This document shows, one piece after another, positions 10,024 to 20,377 of a stretch of 61,628 bases of DNA. The stretch spans positions 1 through 61,628 of the forward strand of contig JAQWIW010000004.1 of NCBI GenBank assembly GCA_029248665.1, written 5' to 3'. This DNA is from Opitutia bacterium. GTDB lineage: Bacteria; Verrucomicrobiota; Verrucomicrobiia; Opitutales; Coraliomargaritaceae. The notes below the pieces were generated by a model. It searched no databases. It was not told the origin of the DNA and saw nothing but the letters and a program-made list of their open reading frames with translations. How positions within the stretch are numbered: position 1 is the stretch's first letter; each line of letters starts with the position of its first letter. A program made the translations under genes and the position numbers.

Positions 10024-10725
10024 ATGAAAGAAAATAATACAAATCGTATTCTAATTGTTGATGATGAGCCGGATGTTACTGAGTTACTTAAGTACAAACT
10101 GGAACAAGAAGGGCATCGGTGTCAGATAGTTAACAATCCATTAGCATTCGTCTCTGTGGCAAGAGAATTTAATCCAAATTTGATTTTATTAGATATTATG
10201 ATGCCGGAGTTGAATGGACTTCAGCTATGTAAGATGGTGCGTTCAGATCCTAAAATGAATGAGGTTCCAATCATATTTTTGACGGCTCGAGGTGAGGTTG
10301 AGGACCGAATCAAAGGATTGGAGTCAGGGGCCGATGATTATGTGGCGAAACCCTTTAATACTAAAGAGCTTCTTTTGAGAGTAGGCAAAATATTGAATCG
10401 AAGCCAATTAATCGAATCGAAAAATAATAAGAAACGTATTCAAATAGCGGGTGTGGTAATCGACGAATCGATTCATCAATTAACAGTAGATGAAGAGGAA
10501 GTAACCTTAACGGCAACGGAATTTCGCCTGCTCCAATTATTAATGTCTCGAAAAAATCGAGTACAAACCAGAGAAAATTTATTAATTAATGTATGGAATT
10601 ATGACACGGATATTGAAACGCGAACCGTTGATACCCATGTGCGTCGAGTTCGCGAGAAGCTCGGCCCGTACGCAGATATTATAGTAACAATCCGAGGCGT
10701 TGGTTATAAAGCCGTCGATATCTAA
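10024..10725 (+). CDS. PhoB/OmpR-family response regulator
   Basis: DNA-binding response regulator. The receiver domain (residues 8-120) has the acidic pair at D13-D14, the phospho-acceptor D57 in LILLDIMMPELNG, Thr87 and Lys109. The C-terminal winged helix (about 135-233) is of OmpR/PhoB type (TATEFRLLQLLM, then RTVDTHVRRVREKLG and IRGVGYKA). Its stop overlaps the start of the kinase gene by one base (TAATG at 10723-10727), so both are translated together. The pairing with a single-pass PAS kinase resembles PhoB-PhoR, but no phosphate genes are nearby, so the signal is unproven. Confidence 0.93.
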   Translation: MKENNTNRILIVDDEPDVTELLKYKLEQEGHRCQIVNNPLAFVSVAREFNPNLILLDIMMPELNGLQLCKMVRSDPKMNEVPIIFLTARGEVEDRIKGLESGADDYVAKPFNTKELLLRVGKILNRSQLIESKNNKKRIQIAGVVIDESIHQLTVDEEEVTLTATEFRLLQLLMSRKNRVQTRENLLINVWNYDTDIETRTVDTHVRRVREKLGPYADIIVTIRGVGYKAVDI

Positions 10726-12011
10726 TGAATCTTTTGTTATTAGTAATTATCCTCCTTCTGCTGATTCTGTATATTTTGAGAGGACGGGAATCAGAGAAAA
10801 TTATCCAACAACTATTGGAGTCAGTGGATCAAAAGCGACGCTTTTTGCTAAAAGAATCGAGCGCAAAGATTCAGTTCAAAAGTTTAGAAAGGTTGGTTCT
10901 TTCGGTGAATACTTTAATTGATGACCATGCAACGAGCCATTCAGAGACGAGTGGATTTTCTAATCAAGTGGAAGCGACCTTGAGCTCTATTCAAGAAGCG
11001 GTGTTTGTCTTGAATGATGAACATATAATCGAATACGCTAATGAATCAGCGGAACGCATTTTTAATTTTGGGCGTGAAATGAAATCGGTCCGCCTTGAGT
11101 CAATGGTGCGGTCCAGAAGTTTATTAGAATATTTGGCGAAATTTAAAAAAAGCCGATCGGCGCCAATGGACCAGATCTCAATTGAACTAGGAGGGGAAAC
11201 TTTATGGTTCGAGGCTTCGTGTTCAAAAATTTCTAGATCCAATCTAGGAGGAGTGAGAGCCACTTTACTGGTCTTGCACGAAATCACTCGATTGAAGCAA
11301 TTAGAGGTCATGCGGACCGATTTTGTGGCAAATGTATCCCATGAATTAAGAACCCCCTTAACGATTATCAAAGGCTTTTCAGAAACTTTAGTCGATGATC
11401 ATGACTCTTTGAGTGACGAAGCTAAAATACGTTTTACCAATAAGATCAAAAATAATGCCGAGCGATTGCATTTATTAGTTGAGGATTTGCTGACCTTGTC
11501 CCGTCTGGAGTCACAGCCGGATCAATTGGATTATTCAGTTCAAGCCTTGGATAAACTTATGCAAGAAGTCCAAGAAAGCTATTCGGATCGCTTAATCAAA
11601 GGAGAGCAGACGATTAAGCTAGCCTTTGATTCAGAGATTCAGCCATTTGTCTTTGACCGTTACCGAATTAACCAAGTTTTAGATAATTTAGTCGAAAATG
11701 CCTTTCGCTATGCCTCTGAATTCACGCTCTTGGAGTTATCAGCCGAATTATCTGAAGATAAGTCGTATATTATTTGCAAAGTGTCTGACGATGGCCCGGG
11801 GATTCCGAAAAAAAGTTTACCCCATTTATTCGAGCGATTTTATCGAGTGGATAAAGGGCGTAGTAAAGAAAAAGGTGGCACGGGGCTAGGCTTAAGTATT
11901 TTAAAGCATATTATTTTGCTTCATGGCGGAGTGGTACGGGCAGAAAGTAAGGTCGGAGAGGGAACCTCGATCATCTTTAGCTTGCCTTATTCAAATAGTG
12001 TGGAGGATTAA
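10725..12011 (+). CDS. PhoR-like sensor histidine kinase
   Basis: Membrane histidine kinase partner of the preceding regulator. The 428 residues comprise one N-terminal transmembrane helix (about 1-18), a linker, a PAS domain (about 85-190), a HisKA dimerisation domain with phospho-acceptor His206 in VANVSHELRTPLT, and a HATPase_c domain (N box DNLVENAFRY, then DDGPGIP and GTGLGLSI). With no periplasmic sensor domain, it resembles PhoR of many bacteria, which senses through other membrane partners. Translational coupling with the regulator is clear from the one-base overlap. Confidence 0.92.
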   Translation: MNLLLLVIILLLLILYILRGRESEKIIQQLLESVDQKRRFLLKESSAKIQFKSLERLVLSVNTLIDDHATSHSETSGFSNQVEATLSSIQEAVFVLNDEHIIEYANESAERIFNFGREMKSVRLESMVRSRSLLEYLAKFKKSRSAPMDQISIELGGETLWFEASCSKISRSNLGGVRATLLVLHEITRLKQLEVMRTDFVANVSHELRTPLTIIKGFSETLVDDHDSLSDEAKIRFTNKIKNNAERLHLLVEDLLTLSRLESQPDQLDYSVQALDKLMQEVQESYSDRLIKGEQTIKLAFDSEIQPFVFDRYRINQVLDNLVENAFRYASEFTLLELSAELSEDKSYIICKVSDDGPGIPKKSLPHLFERFYRVDKGRSKEKGGTGLGLSILKHIILLHGGVVRAESKVGEGTSIIFSLPYSNSVED

Positions 12012-12014
12012 GAA

Positions 12015-12632
12015 ATGGATAATACGGATGCCATCCCTTCAATGCCAGAAGGCTATTTAAAAGAACTTAAGCGAGCAGAAGCCCGTAAGACAGATATTTC
12101 TAAGCAGATACAGGAATGGTTTCCCTCTGAGGCGAAGATTCTTTTTGAGGCGGGTTGTGGTCATGGGCATTGGCTTACCAGTTATGCGATGGAGCACCCG
12201 GAGCAAATTTGCCTTGGGATTGATTTGATTGCCGGCCGAGTGGACAAGGCAAATAAGAAGAAAGACAAACGTGACTTGCAGGACTTGCATTTTCTTAAAG
12301 CTGAATTAGGTGAATTTTTAGAGATATTGCCTAAAGAAGTCACTTTTGAAGCAGTGGTATTCTTGTTTCCAGACCCATGGCCCAAGGCCAGGCATCATAA
12401 GAAGCGAATGATACAAGACGCTCTTCTGGAACAACTTGCAATTCGAATGGAGTCTGGAGGTAAGTTTTATTTTCGTACAGATGACCAATCTTACTTTGAC
12501 TGGACAGTAGAACATCTAAATGAGTCAAAGTTTTGGAAAATTAATTCGGATGCAGGCTGGCTTCATGAAGAGACCACCTATTTCCAAAATTTAATGGAAG
12601 GCTACTATTCTGTTATAGCAGAAGTGGTATAA
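12015..12632 (+). CDS. trmB: tRNA (guanine-N7-)-methyltransferase TrmB
   Basis: SAM-dependent enzyme that forms m7G46 in the variable loop of tRNAs. The 205-residue product shows the SAM-binding motif EAGCGHGHWL near residue 43 and the TrmB signature FLFPDPWPKARHHKKR near residue 115, followed by the FRTDDQSYFDW segment. The length matches the family. It starts 3 bases after the kinase stop and is probably the third gene of that transcript, though functionally unrelated. Confidence 0.94.
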   Translation: MDNTDAIPSMPEGYLKELKRAEARKTDISKQIQEWFPSEAKILFEAGCGHGHWLTSYAMEHPEQICLGIDLIAGRVDKANKKKDKRDLQDLHFLKAELGEFLEILPKEVTFEAVVFLFPDPWPKARHHKKRMIQDALLEQLAIRMESGGKFYFRTDDQSYFDWTVEHLNESKFWKINSDAGWLHEETTYFQNLMEGYYSVIAEVV

Positions 12633-12633
12633 C

Positions 12634-12864
12634 TTAGAATATATCTAGGCTGACTATCAAAAATAGCTGCCCGATTAAAGCGATCAAAAATAGCGAATAA
12701 GAAATAGTCATAAAAACGTCAAAGGTCGCTTCTTTGGGTGCCAAAGCTTTCTTTTTGTTAGGCTTAGGGGCATTGTCTCCGGAATTCAGTACGCTGGAGA
12801 CTTGTTTTTTTCCCCTAAGTTGAGAAATACGATCCGTTAAATTTGTGGGGCTAACCATATGCAA
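12634..12864 (-). CDS. Small hypothetical protein with one C-terminal membrane helix
   Basis: A 76-residue product, or 74 if it starts at the second methionine (MVSPTNLTDRIS). It has a basic polar first half rich in Lys/Pro/Ala and one strongly hydrophobic helix at about residues 52-75. I recognise no family. It is convergent with trmB, leaving one base between the stops, and its upstream side faces the atp operon promoter region. The tail-anchored layout could be a small membrane accessory protein, but nothing ties it to ATP synthase. It may be spurious, though it fills an otherwise empty gap. Confidence 0.45.
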   Translation of the reverse strand: MHMVSPTNLTDRISQLRGKKQVSSVLNSGDNAPKPNKKKALAPKEATFDVFMTISYSLFLIALIGQLFLIVSLDIF

Positions 12865-12998
12865 AGCTTCGCATTTTATCTTGTAAATGCAATATTTTTA
12901 GAATTTTTTCATTAGAGTGTTGACCGAAACAAGTCTAATGTTCATTTCGATAGAGTTTAATTTTCGCATAAGTTGAATAAAACGTAGTTATTTCATTT

Positions 12999-13850
12999 TT
13001 GAAACATTTCATAACATATCTTTTATTATTTCTACCATTGAGTTTTGTATTCGGGGCAGACACTTCGGGTGGCTCCACTGGCGTCAGTCCCTACGCTTAC
13101 GAAATTGGTAAAGTCTTTAATCTCCCGCTTACGAATGCTATTTTAACCACATGGGTGGTTTCAATCGTCTTTATTCTAGTAGTTCGCTTTGCGGTTGGAA
13201 AACCCAGCTTGGTTCCTAATAAAGCACAAAGTGTCATCGAAACACTGATTGAAGGATTGAAAGGCTTATTAGAGCCGATTTTAGGCAAAAAAGCCTTTGA
13301 GCAAGCTTTCCCTCTATTATTAGGGTTTTTTGTTTTCATCTTGATTCATAATTGGAGCGGACTGCTTCCAGGGATTGGAGTTTTTGGCTTTTATGACGAG
13401 ACTGGACATTTAAAATATTGGCTACGTCCTGCTAGTTCGGATTTAAATGCCGCATTAGGATTGGCTTTGATTGCTATGATTGCATGGGCCTATCTAACGA
13501 TAAAGATAGCAGGCCCTAAATTCTTTATTTGGGAATTGTTCGGAAATAAGGCGAGCAAGAAAGATACACCCGCACTGATTTACATGCTACTGACCCCTAT
13601 CTTTTTACTTGTTGGAGTAATTGAAGTGGTCTCCATTGCATTTCGACCCGTTTCTCTGTCCTTCCGTTTGTACGGAAATGTTTTTGGAGGAGAGAATTTA
13701 TTATCGAGTATGACAGGCTTGGTGCCTTATTTATTACCTGTGCCGTTTTATTTTTACGAAATCTTAGTGGGCGTAGTACAGGCATTGATTTTTACATTAT
13801 TAGTTGCCATTTATATAGGATTGATAACAAATCATGGCGAAGAGCATTAA
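12999..13850 (+). CDS. atpB: F1Fo ATP synthase subunit a
   Basis: Membrane stator subunit that forms the proton half-channels against the c-ring. The 283 residues start at TTG (12999); no ATG or Shine-Dalgarno option fits better. The essential arginine is Arg223 in the conserved helix [14 protein letters not shown]. The N-terminus (residues 1-20) is signal-peptide-like, followed by a polar ADTSGGSTG segment, so the mature chain may be processed. Six or so hydrophobic helices follow. It opens an eight-gene operon; no atpI precedes it. Confidence 0.95.
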   Translation: MKHFITYLLLFLPLSFVFGADTSGGSTGVSPYAYEIGKVFNLPLTNAILTTWVVSIVFILVVRFAVGKPSLVPNKAQSVIETLIEGLKGLLEPILGKKAFEQAFPLLLGFFVFILIHNWSGLLPGIGVFGFYDETGHLKYWLRPASSDLNAALGLALIAMIAWAYLTIKIAGPKFFIWELFGNKASKKDTPALIYMLLTPIFLLVGVIEVVSIAFRPVSLSFRLYGNVFGGENLLSSMTGLVPYLLPVPFYFYEILVGVVQALIFTLLVAIYIGLITNHGEEH

Positions 13851-13933
13851 GACATATTTTTTATCATGTGACCGTGAAGCAATACGCGGGCATGACATTC
13901 ACACAATAAATTAACCTAAAATTCAAAATTATT

Positions 13934-14146
13934 ATGATATTTGATCTATTATTAGCAGCAATCGAAGGAAAAATTCAAGTCGCAGCCGCGGCATTAGGCG
14001 TGCCGATCGGCATCGGACTTATTGGTTTCAAAGCCTGTGAGTCAGTTGGACGTAATCCTGAAGCAGCCACTTCAATTCTTGTGCAGTCTATTATCTGTAT
14101 GGCCTTCGCCGAAGCGATTATCTTCTTTGCCATCTTCCTTGGCTAA
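13934..14146 (+). CDS. atpE: F1Fo ATP synthase subunit c
   Basis: Rotor-ring proteolipid with two helices in 70 residues. The ion-binding carboxylate is Glu60 (MAFAEAIIFF) and the polar loop is RNP (40-42), where most families have RQP. The position after Glu60 is Ala, and the Gln/Ser-type residues of sodium-binding rings are not evident, so proton use is more likely. The helix-1 glycine motif is reduced (LGVPIGIGLIG). No Shine-Dalgarno sequence precedes the ATG. A strong 12-bp hairpin lies directly downstream. Confidence 0.94.
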   Translation: MIFDLLLAAIEGKIQVAAAALGVPIGIGLIGFKACESVGRNPEAATSILVQSIICMAFAEAIIFFAIFLG

Positions 14147-14153
14147 CATTTTC

Positions 14154-14200
14154 AATTACCGCTGTGCGTCATTCGTACAGCGGTAATTTATTTTTAAATT
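14154..14200 (+). terminator. Intra-operon hairpin between atpE and atpF (attenuator or mRNA stabiliser)
   Basis: A perfect 12-bp inverted repeat, AATTACCGCTGT (14154-14165) and ACAGCGGTAATT (14177-14188), with an 11-base loop, is followed by a T/A-rich stretch (tatttttaaatttt). It fits a leaky intrinsic terminator or 3'-end stabilising structure. Placement just after the c-subunit gene would raise atpE transcript over the downstream genes, as the c-ring needs many copies per complex. Confidence 0.75.
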
Positions 14201-14209
14201 TTATTTATT

Positions 14210-14854
14210 ATGTATAAATTCATTTCAGTTTGCTTATTCAGTGTATTTTTAACGCTTGGACTTCACGCAGCCGATACATCCGCGGATGCAGGTCTGTCTG
14301 TAATTGAGTCAGAGAATGCGACTTTAGCGGAAGAGCCTGGAAGAATTGCAGCAGTGGCAAAAAAATTCGGTGTCACTTGGCCGACTTTAATTGCCCAGAT
14401 AGTGAATTTCTTATTGGTGACCTTTGTCCTCTATAAATTTGCAATCAAACCTATTTTATTAACCTACGACGAACGTCAGAAAAAGATCGCTGATGGACTG
14501 CAATACGCTGAAGAAATGAGAGCTCAGCTCTTAGATGCGGAAAAAGAGCGTGTGGAAAAAATTAAAGAAGCAGTCTCTGAAGCTCAGAAAATTTTAGGCG
14601 AGGCGAGAGACCAATCCAAAGTGATGCTTGAGCAAAAGATACAAGAGGCATCTGCACAAGCAGAGAGCCTTATTCGTAAAGCGGGAGAAGCCACAGAGCT
14701 GGAGCGTCAAAAAATGTTGGCAGAAGTAAAGGCAGAAGTGGCACGTCTAGTGGTTAAAACAACCGCACGAGTATTGGATAAAGAATTAAGCTCAGAAGAC
14801 AAAGAGCGTTATTCAAATGCCGCCGCAGAAAATTTAAGCAGTAATCTATCATAG
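14210..14854 (+). CDS. atpF: F1Fo ATP synthase subunit b
   Basis: Peripheral-stalk subunit. The 214 residues show a first hydrophobic segment (about 3-20) ending [10 protein letters not shown], then about 35 polar residues, then the real membrane anchor (about 58-77, [17 protein letters not shown]), and a long charged amphipathic helix (about 85-200). The usual b subunit is about 160 residues and starts at the anchor, so the first 50 residues are an N-terminal extension that looks like a cleavable signal plus a short periplasmic segment. Only one b gene is present. No Shine-Dalgarno sequence precedes the ATG. Confidence 0.92.
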   Translation: MYKFISVCLFSVFLTLGLHAADTSADAGLSVIESENATLAEEPGRIAAVAKKFGVTWPTLIAQIVNFLLVTFVLYKFAIKPILLTYDERQKKIADGLQYAEEMRAQLLDAEKERVEKIKEAVSEAQKILGEARDQSKVMLEQKIQEASAQAESLIRKAGEATELERQKMLAEVKAEVARLVVKTTARVLDKELSSEDKERYSNAAAENLSSNLS

Positions 14855-14859
14855 ATTGA

Positions 14860-15252
14860 ATGGACAAGCGTAAAAAAATAAACCGACTGGCAAAACGATT
14901 GATCAATATCTCAACCGTAAAGGGTGAATTGAATGAGTCGGAACTTTGGCAGGGGATTCTTCAATTAAAAGAATCTGGGTTTAAGCAATTGGTTCCATTA
15001 CTCAAAGCATTGCGACCAAAAGTATCTCAGGCGGTTGCATGGCAAACCCTAGAAGTGACATCACCAACGGAGTTGAGTGCTGGTGCGATTGCATCGCTAA
15101 AAAGTGTATTTGAAAAGAAATATAACCGTCCCGTTCAAGTGAGTACAAAACTCGACCCAGCTTTGATCGGAGGCCTACAGGTTCGTATTGGAGATGATGT
15201 GTATGATGCTTCGGTGTCTGCACATTTGAAACGTATAGCCAGTGAAATATAA
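14860..15252 (+). CDS. atpH: F1Fo ATP synthase subunit delta (short form)
   Basis: The OSCP/delta subunit joins the peripheral stalk to F1. The C-terminal domain is recognisable (SLKSVFEKKYNRPVQVSTK, then DPALIGGLQVRIGDDVYDASV). The whole protein is only 130 residues, whereas the E. coli subunit has about 177, so the N-terminal helical bundle that grips the alpha subunits is reduced. The gene starts 5 bases after atpF and is in the normal place, so it is a real short form and not a fragment; no frameshift is visible. Confidence 0.88.
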   Translation: MDKRKKINRLAKRLINISTVKGELNESELWQGILQLKESGFKQLVPLLKALRPKVSQAVAWQTLEVTSPTELSAGAIASLKSVFEKKYNRPVQVSTKLDPALIGGLQVRIGDDVYDASVSAHLKRIASEI

Positions 15253-15280
15253 TCATTAATCGAGAATTTTAAAAAACATC

Positions 15281-16825
15281 ATGAGCTCAATAGTTGAACA
15301 AATAGAAAAAGAAATCGCTAATTATGAAGCGGGAGTAGTGAAAAAGAATGTCGGACGCATTGTATCGATTGCGGACGGTGTCGCCAAACTTGAAGGTTTG
15401 TCGGACGTTATGTATAACGAAATGATTGATTTCGGAAACGGCGTAACCGCATTGGCCTTGAATCTTGAAGAAGACGCAGTGGGTTGTGTGATCCTCGGTG
15501 ATTACTCAAAACTTAAAGAAGGTGATGAGGCGAGCACGACAGGAAAACTTTTATCAGTCCCAGTCGGCAAAGGTTTGTTGGGACGTGTAGTGGATGCGAT
15601 TGGTCGTCCTGTGGACGGTAAAGGCCCAATTGCTTCAGATGAATCTTATCCAGTGGATCAAATTGCTCCAGGGATTATTCCTCGTAAATCTGTGGACCAG
15701 CCTTTGCAAACGGGTATCATGTCTGTTGATTCAATGATTCCAATTGGTCGTGGTCAGCGTGAGTTGATTATTGGTGACCGTTCAACTGGTAAGACAACTA
15801 TCGCGATTGATACAATTATCAATCAAGCAAAGATCAATAACCAGCACCGAAAAGAAGACGGAACATTTGAAGAAGGCTTCCGTCCTGTGTATTCAATTTA
15901 TGTAGCGATTGGACAAAAGAATTCCAACATCGCTCGTACCATTAATGTTTTAGAAAAAGCCAATGCAATGGAGTTCACCATTGTTGTAACGGCACCGGCT
16001 GCAGACAATCCAGCCAATCAGTACATCGCCCCGTTCTCTGGAGCATCTATGGGTGAGTACTTCATGAATAATGGCATGGATGCATTAATTGTTTATGATG
16101 ATCTCTCTAAACAAGCAGTGGCCTATCGTCAGATTTCACTTATTTTGAAACGTCCTTCAGGTCGTGAAGCTTACCCAGGTGATGTATTCTATTTGCATTC
16201 ACGTTTATTAGAACGTTCTGCCCGTGTGAATGAAGAAAACGGAAATGGTTCTTTAACTGCTTTACCAATTATTGAAACACAGGCGGGTGATGTTTCTGCT
16301 TATATCCCAACCAATGTTATTTCAATTACTGACGGACAGGTATTTCTTGAAACAGATTTGTTCAATCAAGGAATTCGCCCAGCGATTTCTGTTGGTCTCT
16401 CTGTATCTCGTGTGGGTTCAGCCGCTCAGATCAAAGCGATTAAGAAGGTAGCCGGTAAAGTGAAACTTCAATTGGCACAATTTAGAGAGCTCGCTGCTTT
16501 CGCTCAGTTTGGTTCCGACCTTGATGCGAAAACAAAAGCACAATTGGATCGTGGTGCTCGTGTGGTTGAGTTGTTCAAGCAAACAGCCTTCAATCCAATT
16601 CCAGTTGAGGTACAATCATCATTGATTTATGGTGTGCAAAACGGCTATTTCGATTCTATTGATGTTGCCGATATCGTAAAAGCGACTTCTAGCCTTAGAG
16701 AATTTTTAGAAACAATCGGTGCTTCTACTATGGATCAGATCCGTAGCGAGAAACAATTAAGCGAAGCAATCGAAGAAGCCTTGAAGAAATTATTATCTGA
16801 GTGGCAAACGAGCTTTTCTGGTTAA
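15281..16825 (+). CDS. atpA: F1Fo ATP synthase subunit alpha
   Basis: Non-catalytic nucleotide-binding subunit of F1. The 514-residue length and sequence are standard: N-terminal beta barrel ([18 protein letters not shown]), P-loop [13 protein letters not shown] near 170, the alpha-type VAIGQKNS stretch, and the [27 protein letters not shown] block split around residue 340. It is the fifth gene of the operon. The promoter is shared and no special leader is seen. Confidence 0.98.
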   Translation: MSSIVEQIEKEIANYEAGVVKKNVGRIVSIADGVAKLEGLSDVMYNEMIDFGNGVTALALNLEEDAVGCVILGDYSKLKEGDEASTTGKLLSVPVGKGLLGRVVDAIGRPVDGKGPIASDESYPVDQIAPGIIPRKSVDQPLQTGIMSVDSMIPIGRGQRELIIGDRSTGKTTIAIDTIINQAKINNQHRKEDGTFEEGFRPVYSIYVAIGQKNSNIARTINVLEKANAMEFTIVVTAPAADNPANQYIAPFSGASMGEYFMNNGMDALIVYDDLSKQAVAYRQISLILKRPSGREAYPGDVFYLHSRLLERSARVNEENGNGSLTALPIIETQAGDVSAYIPTNVISITDGQVFLETDLFNQGIRPAISVGLSVSRVGSAAQIKAIKKVAGKVKLQLAQFRELAAFAQFGSDLDAKTKAQLDRGARVVELFKQTAFNPIPVEVQSSLIYGVQNGYFDSIDVADIVKATSSLREFLETIGASTMDQIRSEKQLSEAIEEALKKLLSEWQTSFSG

Positions 16826-16863
16826 TCCTCCACAAGATAGAGACGACTCATATATAATCACCA

Positions 16864-17754
16864 ATGGCTAATTTAAGAGACATACGCAGACGAATAAAGT
16901 CGGTTAAAAATACCCGACAGATTACTCGTGCTATGCAATTGGTATCTTCATCAAAAATGAAGCGCGCGCAAGATTCGGCAATTGCCGGTCGTCCTTACTC
17001 GCTGATTTTGGCGAATATGTTGAATACAGTGAGTAATGCATACAAGGTTTCAGGCGAGACGATCGAGCATCCATTCTTCCAAGAGCGTGAAGTCAAACGT
17101 CGTGGCATCATTATGCTGTCATCGGATAAAGGTTTGTGTGGCCCTTTAAATACTAATTTATTTCGCTTAATTACTGACGAGGTTGAAGGCGATGCGTCTT
17201 TCTTCAGCATCGGCAAAAAAGGTGCTCAGTTTATTCAGCGAGAAGGCTTAGATTTAGAGAAGGCTTATCAAATTTCGGATAAAGCGGAATCAAGCGAAGT
17301 TGCTCCTTTAGTTGAAGCTGCCATTAATGCCTACAAAGCTGGCAAGGTTGATACTTTGGAAATTGCTTACCCAAGCTTCGTCAACGTGCTCATTCAAAAG
17401 CCAATCATCATGCCTCTCTTGCCTATTCTTGATTTAGAGACAATGTTGGATCAGTTGAAAAAGAAGATCAAAGGAGATACTGAATTAGCCAGTTACGAGA
17501 GTAGAGCGATTGCCTTTGAGCCATCTCCTGAAGAGATTTTAGCACAGTTGCCTGATTTATATATTAATTTTATGATCTACCAAATGATTCTTGAATCAAG
17601 AGCCTCTGAGTATTCCGCTCGTATGGTTGCGATGAAGGCTGCGACGGATAATGCGTCTAATTTGGTGGATTCTTTGACCTTAGATTATAATAAAGCCCGA
17701 CAAGCGGCGATTACCCAAGAAATTTTAGAAATTGCCGCCGCCTCGGCCGCATAA
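16864..17754 (+). CDS. atpG: F1Fo ATP synthase subunit gamma
   Basis: Central rotor shaft of F1. The 296 residues begin with the gamma signature [22 protein letters not shown] (in two halves) and [11 protein letters not shown], contain the [11 protein letters not shown] segment, and end with the conserved helix [17 protein letters not shown]. The length matches the family. It lies 38 bases after atpA with no structure between. Confidence 0.97.
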   Translation: MANLRDIRRRIKSVKNTRQITRAMQLVSSSKMKRAQDSAIAGRPYSLILANMLNTVSNAYKVSGETIEHPFFQEREVKRRGIIMLSSDKGLCGPLNTNLFRLITDEVEGDASFFSIGKKGAQFIQREGLDLEKAYQISDKAESSEVAPLVEAAINAYKAGKVDTLEIAYPSFVNVLIQKPIIMPLLPILDLETMLDQLKKKIKGDTELASYESRAIAFEPSPEEILAQLPDLYINFMIYQMILESRASEYSARMVAMKAATDNASNLVDSLTLDYNKARQAAITQEILEIAAASAA

Positions 17755-17771
17755 TCAAACGAAAATATTAG

Positions 17772-19217
<1,446 letters not shown>

Positions 19218-19232
19218 ATAATCTTCGATTCA

Positions 19233-19631
19233 ATGCTTAAGCTAGAAATCATATCACCCAAAGAAAAAGTCTTCTCGACCGAAGCAAAAGAAGTTATTTT
19301 GCCTACGGAATCAGGAGAGGTCGGTTTGTTGACGGGCCATATTCCTTTAATCACTCAATTGAAATTAGGAGCATTGAAAGTGATCAATGATTCAAGCCAA
19401 GAAGTATTTGCGATCAAAGGAGGTTATGCGCAATTAGTTTCAGATAAGATTTCCATCCTCACTGATGAGGCGATTGCTTCTAGTGATTTGGAAGCGTCTG
19501 AAATAGAGCAGGCGATTAATAATGTTGAAAAGCAATTGGCAAATTCGGAGTCAGCTTCGGAAAAACAAAGCCTTTCAAAATTGTTGAAATATTATCAATT
19601 GCAAGAATCGCTATTAGCCCAACGTTCATAG
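19233..19631 (+). CDS. atpC: F1Fo ATP synthase subunit epsilon
   Basis: Small rotor subunit that couples gamma to the c-ring and can inhibit ATP hydrolysis. The 132 residues have the beta-sandwich signature (PTESGEVGLLTGHIPLIT) and a C-terminal helical hairpin rich in Glu/Ser/Lys. It closes the operon. Its last 37 bases overlap, tail to tail, with the end of the coaX gene on the other strand, so no terminator exists between the two. Confidence 0.95.
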   Translation: MLKLEIISPKEKVFSTEAKEVILPTESGEVGLLTGHIPLITQLKLGALKVINDSSQEVFAIKGGYAQLVSDKISILTDEAIASSDLEASEIEQAINNVEKQLANSESASEKQSLSKLLKYYQLQESLLAQRS

Positions 19632-20377
19632 GCAACCGCTAATCCAATTAAGGTTAAGTGGTCAACAAATTGTGTTTTCCCTACCCAGTCTTGGGTTAAA
19701 TTGGCAATGCTTCCGCCAGTCGATAAAACGACGGGCTCATTCCCACTTTTCTCTTTCATCGTATTGAGGACATGTTGCAAAAGAGCATCGACCATGCCAG
19801 AAAATCCCACAGATACACCGAGTTGCATTGCTTGAATTGTAGACTTACCAAAGCTACCTTTAACTGAGCCAAGGGCTTCATTATCTAATTCTGGCAAAAG
19901 GGCCGTTTGCTCATTTAGGTAACGAGTCATTAATTCAAATCCAGGGGCGATGATTCCTCCTTCATAGCCTTTTTCGCTGACAACATCCAAGGTGATGGCC
20001 GTACCCAAATCAATGATGATGGCGGGTAGAGAAAAGTATGCTTGGGCCGTAAGGGCATTGGCAATTCGGTCGTGTCCTACTTCTTCGGGTTTCGGATAAT
20101 GTAAATCAATTCCCTTGAGAGTTTTATCTGTGAGTTGAAAAATAGGAATCTCTAGATTTAAGAGTGATCTCAATCGATTATTCAAATCGGGTACTACCGA
20201 ACAAAAAGACACCGCCTCTATTTGATGTGCTTCAATAAGCATGTGAAATTCTTTAATGTAGTGCAGGTCTTCTTTAAGTCGCTTGGTGGAAAAAGAGTTC
20301 GCATGTGTAACCTCCATTTTGTCCACAATGGCATAATTCAAATTGGTATTCCCTATATCAATGCAGAGTATTTTCAT
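19595..20377 (-). CDS. coaX: Type III pantothenate kinase CoaX
   Basis: Phosphorylates pantothenate, the first step of CoA synthesis. The 260-residue protein has the ASKHA-fold phosphate motif CIDIGNTNLNYAIV at the N-terminus, the EVGHDRIANALTA stretch, and IDLGTAITLDVVSEKGYEGGIIAPG split near residue 135, all hallmarks of type III kinases. Its ATG overlaps the birA stop by 4 bases (20374-20377), so it is translationally coupled. It is the last gene of the minus-strand cofactor operon and overlaps the end of atpC by 37 bases. Confidence 0.94.
   Translation of the reverse strand: MKILCIDIGNTNLNYAIVDKMEVTHANSFSTKRLKEDLHYIKEFHMLIEAHQIEAVSFCSVVPDLNNRLRSLLNLEIPIFQLTDKTLKGIDLHYPKPEEVGHDRIANALTAQAYFSLPAIIIDLGTAITLDVVSEKGYEGGIIAPGFELMTRYLNEQTALLPELDNEALGSVKGSFGKSTIQAMQLGVSVGFSGMVDALLQHVLNTMKEKSGNEPVVLSTGGSIANLTQDWVGKTQFVDHLTLIGLAVAYERWANSDSCN

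Noticed and set aside
12725-12750. TTTGGCACCC on the minus strand as another sigma-54 element
   Set aside because: The GG-to-GC spacing is 13 instead of 12, and it lies inside the small hypothetical gene.
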